Below, piece after piece: positions 55,771 to 64,000 of a stretch of DNA of 64,000 nt. The translations under genes were made by a program, and so were the position numbers. The first letter of the stretch is position 1. Every line of letters begins with the position of its first letter. Location of the stretch: contig NZ_JBDJAW010000027.1 of NCBI RefSeq assembly GCF_039649665.1, positions 45,844-109,843 on the forward strand, read 5' to 3'. This DNA comes from Microbispora sp. ZYX-F-249. GTDB taxonomy: Bacteria; Actinomycetota; Actinomycetes; Streptosporangiales; Streptosporangiaceae. Under the pieces are notes generated by a model. That model ran no database searches, was not told the DNA's origin, and worked only from the letters and a program-made list of their open reading frames with translations.

Positions 55771-56767
55771 GTACGCAGGAGGGAGTGCCCACCGCCAGCG
55801 CCTGTTCGGCGGGGCCGGGCAGCCCGTCCTTCAGCGTCAGCACCGCGACCGCGTCCGAGCGCTGGTTGGCGACGTAGAGGCGGTCTCCGTCGATGATGAA
55901 GTGGCGTGGCCAGCTTCCGCCCGCCGGCACCTCGGCCGCCATCGTGAGCCGGGGCCCGTCGACCTCGAACACGCTGACGGTGTCCGGCCCCCGGTTGGCG
56001 ACGTACAGGTGCCGGCCGTCGCCGGACAGCGCGATGTGGGAGGGCAGATTGCCGCCGCCGCTGTCCCCCGCGGCGCCGCTCGCCCGCACCACGCCCGCCT
56101 CCCGCCACTCGCCGTCGTAGACGCGCACGGTCCCGTCCAGCTCGCCGGTGACGTACCAGTGACCCTCGTGGTGCAGGAAGTGCCGGGGGCCGCTGCCGGA
56201 GGCCAGCCGTACGGGCCCGCCGGGGTGCGGGCGCATGCCGGGCAGGAAGCGGCGCACCTCGTCGGTGCCGAGGTCGGTCACGTACAGCACGCCGTCGGGT
56301 CCGAAGACCGCCTGGTGCGCGTGCGGGCCCTCCTGCCGGTCGGGGTGGGGGCCGCGCCCCTCGTGGGGGAACGTCAGCGGGCCGGGCTCGGGCATCCCGT
56401 CCTCACCCAGCCGGTAGGCCGTGACGGTCCCGTCGCCGTAGTTGGCGATCGCCAGCCACCGCGCCTGCGCGTCGAGCGCCAGGTGGCACGGCAGCGACCC
56501 GCCGCTCGGGTGCTCGGCCAGCGGCCGGGGAGCCCCCTCGCCGGGCTCGTCGGCGAACACCGCGAGGCCGCCGTCCCCGGCGCGTTCGAGCACGGCGTAC
56601 AGCAGCGGCAGCCGCGGGTGGGCGATGACGAACGACGGCCCTGACGCGGTCGTCTCGGCCACCGCCTCCAGCCGCCCGTCCGCCTGCGCCCGGGCCACCG
56701 TCAGGCCGGGGCCCGATCCCTCCGTGTCCGGGGTGTATCCGCCGATCACCAGGCCGGGACGGGGCAT
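55760..56767 (-). CDS. Lactonase-like seven-bladed beta-propeller
   Basis: A 335-residue propeller of the 6-phosphogluconolactonase (Pgl/YncE-like) family. Repeating blades such as RHLYVANRGPDTVSVFEVDG and RLYVANQRSDAVAVL support the fold; GPHAHQAVFGPDG and SGPRHFLHH hold His/Asp expected in the lactonase site. Start ATG 56767 has GGAG five bases ahead. It lies next to the USP-ATPase dormancy-type operon on the same strand and may be co-expressed. Confidence 0.85.
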   Translation of the reverse strand: MPRPGLVIGGYTPDTEGSGPGLTVARAQADGRLEAVAETTASGPSFVIAHPRLPLLYAVLERAGDGGLAVFADEPGEGAPRPLAEHPSGGSLPCHLALDAQARWLAIANYGDGTVTAYRLGEDGMPEPGPLTFPHEGRGPHPDRQEGPHAHQAVFGPDGVLYVTDLGTDEVRRFLPGMRPHPGGPVRLASGSGPRHFLHHEGHWYVTGELDGTVRVYDGEWREAGVVRASGAAGDSGGGNLPSHIALSGDGRHLYVANRGPDTVSVFEVDGPRLTMAAEVPAGGSWPRHFIIDGDRLYVANQRSDAVAVLTLKDGLPGPAEQALAVGTPSCVLIR

Positions 56768-56781
56768 TGTCACTCCAAAGA

Positions 56782-57645
56782 TCAGATCGTCCGGACACCG
56801 AATGGTATCGGCCAGACGGGGGCCGGGTGGACGACCGCGACCGGGCAGGGGGCGCGCCACAGCAGGCCCTGCCCGACCGAGCCGAGCAGCCGGGCCCGGG
56901 CGCCGGCCCCGTGGGCCCCGACGACCAGCAGCGGAGCGTTCGCGGCGCATGCCAGCAGGGCCGGCAGCGGCGGCGCCTCGACGACCCTGGTGTCGATCCT
57001 GAGCCCCGCCCGGCAGCGCAGCCGCCACGGCTCGACGATGCGCGTCAGCGCCCGCTCGCCCTCGGGCTCACCCCCTCGCGTGGCGTAGACCGCGGTCAGC
57101 GGCAGCGACCGGCCGCGCGCGACCTCCACGGCGAAGCGCATGGCGCACTCCGCCTCCGGTCCGTCCGGCCGCGCCGCGTCGATCCCCACCACCACCCCGC
57201 CGGCGGGCGGCGCGGGCGCCGGCGCGCCGACCACGACCACCGGGCAGGCGGCGTGCGCCGCGGCGTACGCGCTGACCGAGCCGAACAGCAGCCCGGTCAG
57301 CCGCCCGCGATGCCCCCGGCGCTCCCTATGCCCCACGACCAGCATCGCGGCCTCCCGGCTGAGAGCGACCAGCGTGTCCTTGGGATCTCCCCGCACGAGC
57401 ACGGGACGGACCTCCCGGCCGGGCAGCAGGCGTTCGGCCAGCCGTACCCCCTCGAACAGCCGCAGCGCCGCGAGGCGGCGTTCCTCGGCGGCGACGGCCT
57501 CGGCGCGCTCCGGGTACGGGCCGTCCCACACCTCGCAGACCGTGACGCCCGCGCGGCGCCGGACCCGGCACTCCGCCGCGGCCCACTCGACGGCGGCGCG
57601 GCTCTGCCGCGTGCCGTCGTAGGCGACCACGATCTCCTGCCTCAT
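56782..57645 (-). CDS. Double-domain universal stress protein
   Basis: A 287-residue protein of two USP domains. Each ends in the ATP-binding motif (GHRERRGHRGRLTGLLFGS and GAHGAGARARLLGSVGQG). USP pairs of this size are strongly induced in hypoxic mycobacteria. Start ATG 57645; a GTG at 57654 in frame overlaps the ATPase stop as GTGA and is a possible alternative. Second gene of the P-type ATPase operon. Confidence 0.87.
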   Translation of the reverse strand: MRQEIVVAYDGTRQSRAAVEWAAAECRVRRRAGVTVCEVWDGPYPERAEAVAAEERRLAALRLFEGVRLAERLLPGREVRPVLVRGDPKDTLVALSREAAMLVVGHRERRGHRGRLTGLLFGSVSAYAAAHAACPVVVVGAPAPAPPAGGVVVGIDAARPDGPEAECAMRFAVEVARGRSLPLTAVYATRGGEPEGERALTRIVEPWRLRCRAGLRIDTRVVEAPPLPALLACAANAPLLVVGAHGAGARARLLGSVGQGLLWRAPCPVAVVHPAPVWPIPFGVRTI

Positions 57646-57650
57646 CGCAC

Positions 57651-60053
57651 TCACGTCCCGGTGCGGCCCGGTGCGGTGCGGCGCAGCGCGTCGCACAGCG
57701 CCACGGTGAGCACGGCCGCGCCGAGGGCCATCGCCCAGCCGAGCGGCGGCAGCGGCACGAGGGCCAGCGGCGCGCCCAGGACGGGCACGGCGGTGACGAG
57801 GGTCTGCAGGAGCAGCGTGGCCGTCACCGCCACGAGCACCGCGCGGCCCCGCCACCAGCCGCTCTCGAAGGTCATCCGGCGCGCCCGGGTCACGTACGCC
57901 AGCGTCAGCCGGGCGAAGACCAGGGCGAGCACGGCCTGGGCGCGGACCTGTTCGTCGCTCCAGCCGAGTCGCCGCGCCGTCTCCACGGCGGCGAAGACGA
58001 GCACCGCGACGACCACGGCACGCAGCCCGATGCGGGTCAGCGCCGTCCACGCCATCAGCCTCTCGCGCCGCCGCAGTGTGAGGGGGTCACCCGCCGGGCG
58101 GTCGACGCCGAGCGCGATCGCGGGGATCCCGTCCAGGGCCAGGTTGATCCAGAGCAGGTGCACCGGGAGCAGCGGCACGACGAGGTCCGGCCAGACGATC
58201 AGCCCGGTGAGGACGATGAGGATCTCAGCGAGGTTGCCGGCCAGCAGGTAGCCGATCATCGAGGCGACGTTGTGGCGCAGCCGCCGGCCCTCCCGCACGC
58301 CCGTCACGATCGTGCCGAGTTCGCCGTTCGTCACGACGACGGCGGCGGCCTCGCGGGCCACGTCGGTGCCCTCGTCCCCGGCCATGGCGACGCCGACGTC
58401 CGCGTGCCGCAGGGCCGGGGCGTCGTTCACGCCGTCGCCGGTCATCGCGACCACCTCGCCGCGCTCCTTGAGCTCGCGTACGAGGCCGAGCTTGGTGGCG
58501 GGGTCCACGCGGGCCACCACGGCGTCGGCGTCGATGCCGACCTCCGCGGCGACCGAGCGCGCGGTCTCCGCGTGGTCGCCGGTCACCATCACGACCCGGA
58601 TGCCGGCGGCCCGGCAGTCGGCGACGGCCCGGCGTGCGGAGGGCCGGATCTCGTCCTGCAGCGCGACCAGGCCGAGCGGGCGCAGTCCGGAGGCGTCCAG
58701 GTCGCCGGTCTCCCCCTCGGCGAGCGCGAGCACCCGCAGCCCCCGCTGGGCCAGCCCGGACACGGCCTCCGCGAACCGGTCGGTCCGCTCACCGGGCACG
58801 CAGCGTGCCAGCACCACCTCGGGGGCGCCCTTGACCGTCAGCAGCGGGCGGGCCCCGTCCACGGCGGTGACCACCGCCATCGAGCGGGTCTCGGCGTCGA
58901 AGGGACGGGTGCCGATCCGTGTCTCGCCGACCGGCAGCCGTACGTCCTCACGGGCCGCCGCGGCGGCCAGCGCGACGTCCACCGCGTCGCCCAGCCCGTC
59001 TTCGGCGTCGTTGCAGCGCAGCGCGGCCCGCCACAGCTCGGTGCCGGAGACGGCGAGGTGGTCGGCCACGGTGAGGTGGCCGGTGGTCAGCGTGCCGGTC
59101 TTGTCGGCCGCGATGACGGTCGTGGCGCCCAAGGCCTCGATGGCGGGCAGCCGGCGCACGATCACCCCGAGGCGGGCCATGCGCTGGGCGCACAGCGCCA
59201 GCGCGGTGGTGACGGCCGCGGCCATGCTCTCGGGCACCGCGGCGATGGCGAGCGCCACCCCCGCGAGGATGATGTCGACCAGCGACGCCTCGCCCCGGCT
59301 GACCCGGGTGAGGCCGATGAGGATCATCAGGGCGCCCGCCGCGACCGCGAGCAGGCCGATGCGCCGCGACACCTGGGCGAGCTCGGCCTCCAGCGGTCCC
59401 CTGCCGCCGCCGCGCAGGGCCGAGGCGATGCGGCCGACCTCGGTCGCGGCGCCGGTACGCAGCACTTCGGCCGTTCCGCGGCCGTGCACGACGAGTGTGC
59501 CGGAAAAGATCTCCCCCGCGCGGTCGCCCAGCGGCACGTCCGGCCCGCCGGGGCCGCCCGCCCGTTTGGCCGCCGACAGCGACTCCCCCGTCAGCATCGC
59601 CTCGTCCACCGCCAGCCCCTCGGCCTCGGCCAGCCGGGCGTCGGCGGGCACCCGGTCCCCGGCCGCGACGACGACGAGGTCGCCGGGGACCACCTCGGCC
59701 GCGGGCAGCCGCCGTACGGCGTCGCCCCGCACGACCGTGGCCATCGGCGCGGTGAGCGCCCGCAGCGCGCGCACGGCCTTGTCGGCCCTGACCTCCTGGC
59801 CGGTCCCGATCAGCACGTTCACCAGCAGGATGGCCAGGATCGCGATGCCCTCGGGCACCTCGGCGAGGACGACGAGCGTGACCAGGCCGGCCACCAGCAG
59901 CAGGACCGACAGCGGATCCGCCAGCTGCCGTGCGGCCCGCACCGGCAGGGCCGGCGGCCGGGGCTGGGGGATCTCGTTGGGCCCGTGCTCGGCGAGCAGG
60001 CGGGCGGCCTCCTCCTCGGGCAGTCCGCGCAGCGTGCGCACAGCGGATGTCAT
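57651..60053 (-). CDS. Cation-transporting P-type ATPase
   Basis: An 800-residue P2-type ATPase with ten predicted membrane helices. The phosphorylation site is Asp317 (DKTGTLT), the actuator motif is TGES, the nucleotide-binding stretch is KGAPEVV, the hinge GDGVNDAPAL, and the helix-4 ion motif AVPES. It resembles the CtpF-like, Ca2+/K+-type pumps of dormancy operons. A DosR-like box lies 59 bases ahead of its ATG. Confidence 0.9.
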   Translation of the reverse strand: MTSAVRTLRGLPEEEAARLLAEHGPNEIPQPRPPALPVRAARQLADPLSVLLLVAGLVTLVVLAEVPEGIAILAILLVNVLIGTGQEVRADKAVRALRALTAPMATVVRGDAVRRLPAAEVVPGDLVVVAAGDRVPADARLAEAEGLAVDEAMLTGESLSAAKRAGGPGGPDVPLGDRAGEIFSGTLVVHGRGTAEVLRTGAATEVGRIASALRGGGRGPLEAELAQVSRRIGLLAVAAGALMILIGLTRVSRGEASLVDIILAGVALAIAAVPESMAAAVTTALALCAQRMARLGVIVRRLPAIEALGATTVIAADKTGTLTTGHLTVADHLAVSGTELWRAALRCNDAEDGLGDAVDVALAAAAAREDVRLPVGETRIGTRPFDAETRSMAVVTAVDGARPLLTVKGAPEVVLARCVPGERTDRFAEAVSGLAQRGLRVLALAEGETGDLDASGLRPLGLVALQDEIRPSARRAVADCRAAGIRVVMVTGDHAETARSVAAEVGIDADAVVARVDPATKLGLVRELKERGEVVAMTGDGVNDAPALRHADVGVAMAGDEGTDVAREAAAVVVTNGELGTIVTGVREGRRLRHNVASMIGYLLAGNLAEILIVLTGLIVWPDLVVPLLPVHLLWINLALDGIPAIALGVDRPAGDPLTLRRRERLMAWTALTRIGLRAVVVAVLVFAAVETARRLGWSDEQVRAQAVLALVFARLTLAYVTRARRMTFESGWWRGRAVLVAVTATLLLQTLVTAVPVLGAPLALVPLPPLGWAMALGAAVLTVALCDALRRTAPGRTGT

Positions 60054-60111
60054 GTCACCAGCAGATCATCCGGCCTCCGGTGGCGACGCCGGGCGAAAGC
60101 CATCGGCCCTC

Positions 60112-60125
60112 GGGACCTTCGGCCC
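60112..60125 (-). promoter_or_regulatory. DosR/DevR-like box upstream of P-type ATPase
   Basis: GGGACCTTCGGCCC, identical to the box at 537-550, sits 59 bases upstream of the ATPase start. The imperfect palindrome can be read in either direction, so it could also serve the small secreted protein gene at 60257. Confidence 0.6.
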
Positions 60126-60256
60126 CCACCACGCAGGGTAACCATCCGTGCGATACGGGCATATGCCCTATGTCGCTTATATCCATAATCGAACGGGCAG
60201 GTGGGTGCCAGGTGTCTCGTCACTGCGCTGACGTTCCCGGGAGCGGTCTCGTCACG

Positions 60257-60676
60257 ATGGTGCGGCGGCTCGCGGTGGCCGCGCTCGTCGTCTCACTGGC
60301 GGGCCTCGCCGTTCCGGAGGCCGCGGACGCGGCCTCCGCGCCGCTGCGCCGCAAGCCCCACGCGGCGGCGGCCAAAGCCAAAGCAGCGAAGGCGGCGAAA
60401 GCGGCAAAGGCCGCGAAGGCTGCGCAGGCGAGAGCGAAGGCCGAGCCCGGGCCCGGCCCGCAGGGTTACCAGATCGCCCGGGGCTCGCGGACCAGCGCCA
60501 CGCAGCACAATTCGGGCAACGGCCGGAACATCCAGAACCTCAACGGCGTCAACACGCCCTCGCTCCTGAGCGGCCCGCAGTCGACCACCGTCACGTCCGC
60601 GGGGAGCATCACCAGTCAGGGCGCGTACTGCGCCCCCGGCAGCCCCTCCTGCGACATCTCGCAGAACATGAGGTGA
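60257..60676 (+). CDS. Small secreted Ala/Lys-rich protein
   Basis: A 139-residue protein. Signal peptide (VRRLAVAALVVSLAGLAVPEA..ADA), then an Ala-Lys repeat (AKAAKAAKAAKAAKAAQA) like histone H1 tails, then a Gln/Asn/Ser-rich domain (TQHNSGNGRNIQNLNGVN) with two Cys near the end (YCAPGSPSCDISQNMR). It may bind nucleic acid or wall polymers, or form fibres. ATG 60257 is chosen; GTG 60212 or ATG 60173 are alternatives. Confidence 0.65.
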   Translation: MVRRLAVAALVVSLAGLAVPEAADAASAPLRRKPHAAAAKAKAAKAAKAAKAAKAAQARAKAEPGPGPQGYQIARGSRTSATQHNSGNGRNIQNLNGVNTPSLLSGPQSTTVTSAGSITSQGAYCAPGSPSCDISQNMR

Positions 60677-60685
60677 TCAGCCCGC

Positions 60686-61282
60686 TCAGATGTGATGGCG
60701 GCGCCACCTGCGGTCGGCCGCGGCCCAGGCCGCCTCCCACTCGCGGTAGCGCCTGCGGTCCAGCCGATGACGCCCCAGCGCGAATCCGGCCCAGGCCAGG
60801 ACGGCGGCCGCCGACACGACGCCGAAGGCCGCGAGCCACGCCCTGGTCACCGTCTCGGTCCGCTGCGGCGGCGCCGTGGCCGGCCTGCCCTGGGCGTCGA
60901 CCCACAACCGCGCGTTCGCCGGGCCGTCCCGGAGGAGGAGGGCCACCGGGACCATGCCCTCCCGGACCTCGCCGCCCGGCAGCGTCCACCGCACCGAACT
61001 CGCCCCCAGCAGCCCGCGGCCGTTGGCCGGCACGGCCGACGCCTCCTCGATCACGGTGGCCTCGACCAGCTGCCGCGCTCCCGGCCCCACCCGCTCGGCC
61101 CTGACGCCGCCGTCGTACACCGTGCGAGCGATCAGCGCGGCGGGCCACGCGGCGAGCAGTACGGCGGCCAGCGCGGCCACCACGAGCGCCGCCTCGATCC
61201 GGTCGGAACGGCGGCGCAGCGGGTTGCGATCAGGCCGGTAACGGCGTAACCGCGACACGACCCAGCGGGCGATCGATCTCAT
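60686..61282 (-). CDS. Rv1733c-like two-helix membrane protein
   Basis: A 198-residue protein with a basic N-terminus containing NPLRRRSDRIEA, close to the pattern NPLVRGTDRLEA of M. tuberculosis Rv1733c (a DosR regulon member), two membrane helices (about 33-55 and 150-170) and an extracellular middle (GEVREGMVPVALLL). Start ATG 61282 has GGGAGG seven bases ahead. Function unknown; the link to the dormancy regulon is by resemblance. Confidence 0.7.
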   Translation of the reverse strand: MRSIARWVVSRLRRYRPDRNPLRRRSDRIEAALVVAALAAVLLAAWPAALIARTVYDGGVRAERVGPGARQLVEATVIEEASAVPANGRGLLGASSVRWTLPGGEVREGMVPVALLLRDGPANARLWVDAQGRPATAPPQRTETVTRAWLAAFGVVSAAAVLAWAGFALGRHRLDRRRYREWEAAWAAADRRWRRHHI

Positions 61283-61337
61283 GGGCACACCTCCCTGACG
61301 ACCACAGGAGGTCCCACTTCCCCGAGATCGACCTACC

Positions 61338-62327
61338 TCACTCGACGACCTCGGAGGGCGCGCGGCGGACGCTCTCGCTCTCGTCGATGACGAAGCCCAG
61401 CCGCATGATCATCTGCGGCGACTCTCCCGAGCACAGATGCGTGCGGATGAACTCCCGCAACTCGGGCATCTCAAGTGCCTGCGTGTGGAAGGCGACGCTC
61501 ACCCCGTACGCGGAGGCGTGCAGCAGCATCCGCTGCAGCGCCTCGCCCGCGCGCAGCCAGTCCTCCCGGCCGTCGCCGCCGGTGCTGAGCAGCGCCACGA
61601 GACCCGTCGACGCGGACACCCGCTCGTCCGGCGCCATCCCCCACTCGTGCCCCCGGGCGTAGTCCCGCTGCGCGAAGTGCTGGGGGTGCATACGCCGGGG
61701 ATCGGTCGGATAACCCGCCGCCGGCACCCCGTCGCGGCGCGAACTGCCGGGCGGCCGGGCCCAGCGCATGAGTTCCAGAACGAACAACCGATCCTGTGAC
61801 TGCACGTCCTGGGCCGCGCCGGTGAGCGCAGCGAGCACCCGGGCGGCGGCGTCCGACGTGATCGGCATCAGGCGGCCGCCCTCGGGCGCCGCCTCCGACA
61901 CGAGCGCGTCGACCAGGCGGTCCGGCACCGGCAGAGCAGTGAACCCGGACCGGTGGGTGCGGCGGCGCTCGACCTCGGCATGCAGCAGGCGGATGTGCTC
62001 GCCCGGCTCACGCCCGGGCCGCACCCGTATCCTGGCCAGCAGCAGCGGACGCTCCGGGTCCGGGAAACGGCGGACCTCGGGCTCGTAGCCGAGCGCCAGC
62101 AGGGTGATACGCACATTGAACAGCGCGGCGCCGCAGCTGATCGTCATCTGCCGGCCGGTCGGGTCGGAGATCCGCAGCTTCCTGTCGGGGTCGGCGCGCA
62201 GGCAGATCTCGTCGCCGGAGACGCCGAACGACCAGGGCTGCGTGTTGTGGATCGAGGGCGCCCACAGAGCCGCCTCCACCGCCGCCTGCGCGGCCTGCGC
62301 GATCCCCTCGGACGTACGAGCGTTCAC
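61338..62327 (-). CDS. Acg-type nitroreductase family protein
   Basis: A 329-residue nitroreductase-fold protein resembling Acg/Rv3131/Rv3127, which sequester FMN in hypoxic mycobacteria. Blocks: AALWAPSIHNTQPWSFG, CGAALFNVRITLLALG, RRTHRSGFTALPVPDRL and GMAPDERVSASTGLVALL. These proteins often lack activity. It is 21 bases downstream of the CBS-BON gene and co-transcribed. Confidence 0.82.
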   Translation of the reverse strand: MNARTSEGIAQAAQAAVEAALWAPSIHNTQPWSFGVSGDEICLRADPDRKLRISDPTGRQMTISCGAALFNVRITLLALGYEPEVRRFPDPERPLLLARIRVRPGREPGEHIRLLHAEVERRRTHRSGFTALPVPDRLVDALVSEAAPEGGRLMPITSDAAARVLAALTGAAQDVQSQDRLFVLELMRWARPPGSSRRDGVPAAGYPTDPRRMHPQHFAQRDYARGHEWGMAPDERVSASTGLVALLSTGGDGREDWLRAGEALQRMLLHASAYGVSVAFHTQALEMPELREFIRTHLCSGESPQMIMRLGFVIDESESVRRAPSEVVE

Positions 62328-62348
62328 GATCTCCTCCCCTGGGCTCGG

Positions 62349-63008
62349 CTACAGCATCGGCGGGGCGATGAGCAGGTCGTCCACGAGGAAGGCGACGTCG
62401 GCGTCCACCTCGACAACCCCCTCGACCCGGCGTACGGCGTGCAGCAGCGGCTTGACGTCCGACCTGCGGGGCACCTGTCCGCTGAGCCCGACCACGCCGC
62501 CGGACACGGTGATCCGCAGGTCGTCGGGGCCGAGGTTCAGCCGGGCGGCGATCTCCTCGACCTCGGCCAGGATGTCCTCCGCGGGGCGGACGAACACACG
62601 GAGCAGGTCTCCCTGGTGCACCGTGCCCATGATGCGGCCGGTCATGGCGTCGATCACCGGCAGCTGCTTGATACGGTTGCGGTGCATCAGCCGGGCCGCG
62701 TCCCGCACCGACGTGCCACCGGTCACCGTGATCGCGGGGCGCGACATGATCTGGCCGGCCTTCGTGCCCACCGCCTTGCGGTGCTCCTCACGCCTGCGGG
62801 GACCGTCGAACACGCTCTCGTCCAGGGCGAACTCCTTCAGCAGGATGTCGTCCTCCGAGACCACGCCGACCGGGCGCCGGTCGGCGTCGATGACCGTCAC
62901 CGCGCCCACCTTGAACCGCTGCATGGTGGCGACAAGGTCCGCGAACGACGCGTCCATCGGCACCGCGATGGCGACCCTGCCCATGACATCCTTCACCTTC
63001 GCCGTCAT
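62349..63008 (-). CDS. CBS-pair plus BON domain protein
   Basis: A 219-residue protein with two CBS domains (VKDVM-GRVAIAVPMDASF, then AGQIMSRPAITVTGGTSV) that bind adenosyl nucleotides and a C-terminal BON domain (DDLRITVSGGVVGLSGQVPR) that contacts membranes. ATG 63008 has GGGAGG seven bases ahead. It heads a two-gene transcript with the nitroreductase; a DosR-like box lies 79 bases upstream. Confidence 0.87.
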   Translation of the reverse strand: MTAKVKDVMGRVAIAVPMDASFADLVATMQRFKVGAVTVIDADRRPVGVVSEDDILLKEFALDESVFDGPRRREEHRKAVGTKAGQIMSRPAITVTGGTSVRDAARLMHRNRIKQLPVIDAMTGRIMGTVHQGDLLRVFVRPAEDILAEVEEIAARLNLGPDDLRITVSGGVVGLSGQVPRRSDVKPLLHAVRRVEGVVEVDADVAFLVDDLLIAPPML

Positions 63009-63086
63009 GACGACGCCTCCCATCTCCTCATTGCCAGCGTGCCTCTCCGCGTCCTTCCGGGTCAGCGGTGAAGGTCCTGACCACCC

Positions 63087-63100
63087 GGGACTTTCGGCCA
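63087..63100. promoter_or_regulatory. DosR/DevR-like box (left of divergent pair)
   Basis: GGGACTTTCGGCCA matches 12 of 14 bases of the box at 60112, and has the ACTTT form close to the M. tuberculosis DosR consensus core. It lies 79 bases from the 63008 start codon. Confidence 0.55.
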
Positions 63101-63146
63101 CCCGTCGCGTCTCCCGTTCCCGCAATGGCGAAGGACCCGGTCAACA

Positions 63147-63160
63147 GGGCCCTCGGTCCC
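63147..63160. promoter_or_regulatory. DosR/DevR-like box (right of divergent pair)
   Basis: Read on the minus strand, GGGACCGAGGGCCC keeps both half sites of the box but differs in the centre. It lies 72 bases from the 63232 start codon, so each divergent CBS gene has one box at a similar distance. Confidence 0.5.
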
Positions 63161-63231
63161 TTCGCAAGCGGCCCGATCGGCGGTGCGATGGAACTGGGAA
63201 CGGCCAGCCACGGCCCGGGAAGGAGCCGATC

Positions 63232-63933
63232 ATGCACATGAAGGTGCGAGACGTCATGACCAGCGAGGTCGCCTCCGTCAACGGCAGCACGCCCTTCAGG
63301 GACGTGGCCGAGGTGCTCATCGCGCACGAGGTCAGCGCGGTGCCCGTGGTCGACGGCGAGGGACACGTCGTCGGCGTGGTCTCGGAGGCCGACCTGCTGC
63401 GCAAGGAGGAGTTCCGCGAGCAGTTCTATCGCGAGGGTTACCGGCCGCCGCTGCGGGCCCGCCTGCGTGAGGCCGTGGGGCACGGGGCCGCCAAGACCCA
63501 GGAGCGGGCCCGCGGCGTGACCGCCGCCGAACTCATGTCCGCCCCCGCGGTCACCACCCGGCCCTACACCAGTGTGGTCAGCGCCGCGCGCCAGATGAGC
63601 CGGCACGGGGTCAAACGCCTGCCCGTGGTGGACGACGAGGACGTGCTCGTGGGCATCATCAGCCGCCACGACCTGCTCAAGGTCCTCGCCCGCGCGGACG
63701 CCGACATCGCCAGGGAGGTACGCGAGGACATCATCGGCAACTGCCTGTGGGCCGACCTGTCGGGCGTCGAGGTGTCGGTGTCGGAAGGCGTCGTGACGCT
63801 CACCGGCGCACTGGAACGCCGCTCCCAGGCACGGGTGCTCATGCGGATGGTCGAGCGGACCAACGGCGTGATCGGGGTCGTCGACCGCCTGGAATGGAAG
63901 GAGGACGACGCCGGCCCCTGGGAGAGCGCCTGA
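63232..63933 (+). CDS. CBS-pair plus BON domain protein
   Basis: A 233-residue paralogue of the divergent gene. CBS domain 1 (VRDVMTSEVASVNGSTPF), a basic linker, CBS domain 2 (AAELMSAPAVTTRPYTSV) and a BON domain (SGVEVSVSEGVVTLTGALER) in the same order. ATG 63232 has GGAG six bases ahead. Probable nucleotide-sensing stress protein. Confidence 0.87.
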   Translation: MHMKVRDVMTSEVASVNGSTPFRDVAEVLIAHEVSAVPVVDGEGHVVGVVSEADLLRKEEFREQFYREGYRPPLRARLREAVGHGAAKTQERARGVTAAELMSAPAVTTRPYTSVVSAARQMSRHGVKRLPVVDDEDVLVGIISRHDLLKVLARADADIAREVREDIIGNCLWADLSGVEVSVSEGVVTLTGALERRSQARVLMRMVERTNGVIGVVDRLEWKEDDAGPWESA

Positions 63934-64000
63934 CCGCCGGAAGGGCCTGCCCCACCTGCGTGATCATGTCTGCGGCCGCCGGGCTCTGGCGGGATGGTGA

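Overview
The window is very GC-rich DNA from a filamentous-type actinobacterium. Gene density is high, GTG and TTG starts are common, and many genes are coupled by 4-base ATGA/GTGA overlaps. The content (DUF574 methyltransferase, DUF5925 AAA ATPase, actinobacterial EfeUOB, DosR-type dormancy genes, an HspR/HAIR element at lon) best fits the Streptosporangiales (for example a Nonomuraea, Microbispora or Streptosporangium relative). That placement is inference from gene content, not a database match. No rRNA, tRNA, CRISPR array, integrase or insertion sequence was seen; this looks like ordinary chromosome.

Layout. 0-0.6 kb: end of a universal stress protein gene and a promoter region with a DosR-like box. 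0.6-7.1 kb: a permease-prefix membrane protein, a PadR regulator, and a cydABDC operon encoding an unusually small cytochrome bd-type oxidase and its assembly ABC transporter. A perfect palindrome separates padR from cydA. 7.2-11.4 kb (minus strand): HtrA-like protease, acyl-CoA synthetase, Fic AMP-transferase-type protein. 11.4-14.1 kb: metQ-metI-metN with a structured leader and an overlapping 21-codon upstream ORF. 14.1-16.5 kb: lon with an HspR (HAIR) operator. 16.6-24.4 kb: MFS drug exporter, HAD hydrolase, alpha/beta-hydrolase, ArfB ribosome-rescue hydrolase, a large secreted protein, an SRPBCC/ribbon-helix-helix pair, a DinB-like protein and a NagD-like phosphatase. 24.5-29.7 kb: two luciferase-like oxidoreductases, an aminoglycoside-phosphotransferase-fold protein, a small zinc-ribbon protein, and an ABC-F ATPase with a long leader.

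29.7-33.0 kb is a ferrous/haem iron uptake operon efeUOB behind an IdeR/DtxR-type iron box. 33.0-34.7 kb is an Rrf2 regulator plus MFS pump. A CehA/McbA-type PHP metallohydrolase follows. 36.8-41.8 kb carries the methylmalonyl-CoA mutase operon (small subunit, large subunit, MeaB chaperone), all coupled by 4-base overlaps. 41.8-48.2 kb has a peptidoglycan amidase and then a plus-strand run of a DUF5925 ATPase and three peptidases (C39-like, S9, M20), the last three coupled by GTGA overlaps. 48.2-53.0 kb holds a protein with two cyclase-like halves and a dipeptide/oligopeptide ABC importer (two permeases and a binding protein, no ATPase). 53.0-55.8 kb: LuxR regulator, DUF4253 protein, DUF574 methyltransferase.

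The last 8 kb resembles a mycobacterial DosR (hypoxia/dormancy) regulon: beta-propeller lactonase-like protein, double-domain universal stress protein, cation P-type ATPase, an Rv1733c-like membrane protein, an Acg-type nitroreductase and two CBS-BON proteins. Four 14-base boxes of the form GGGAC(C/T)TTCGGCCC or close to it lie 59-85 bases upstream of start codons in this region and at the left edge. Together with the bd oxidase, this suggests that a good part of the window serves low-oxygen and redox stress survival.
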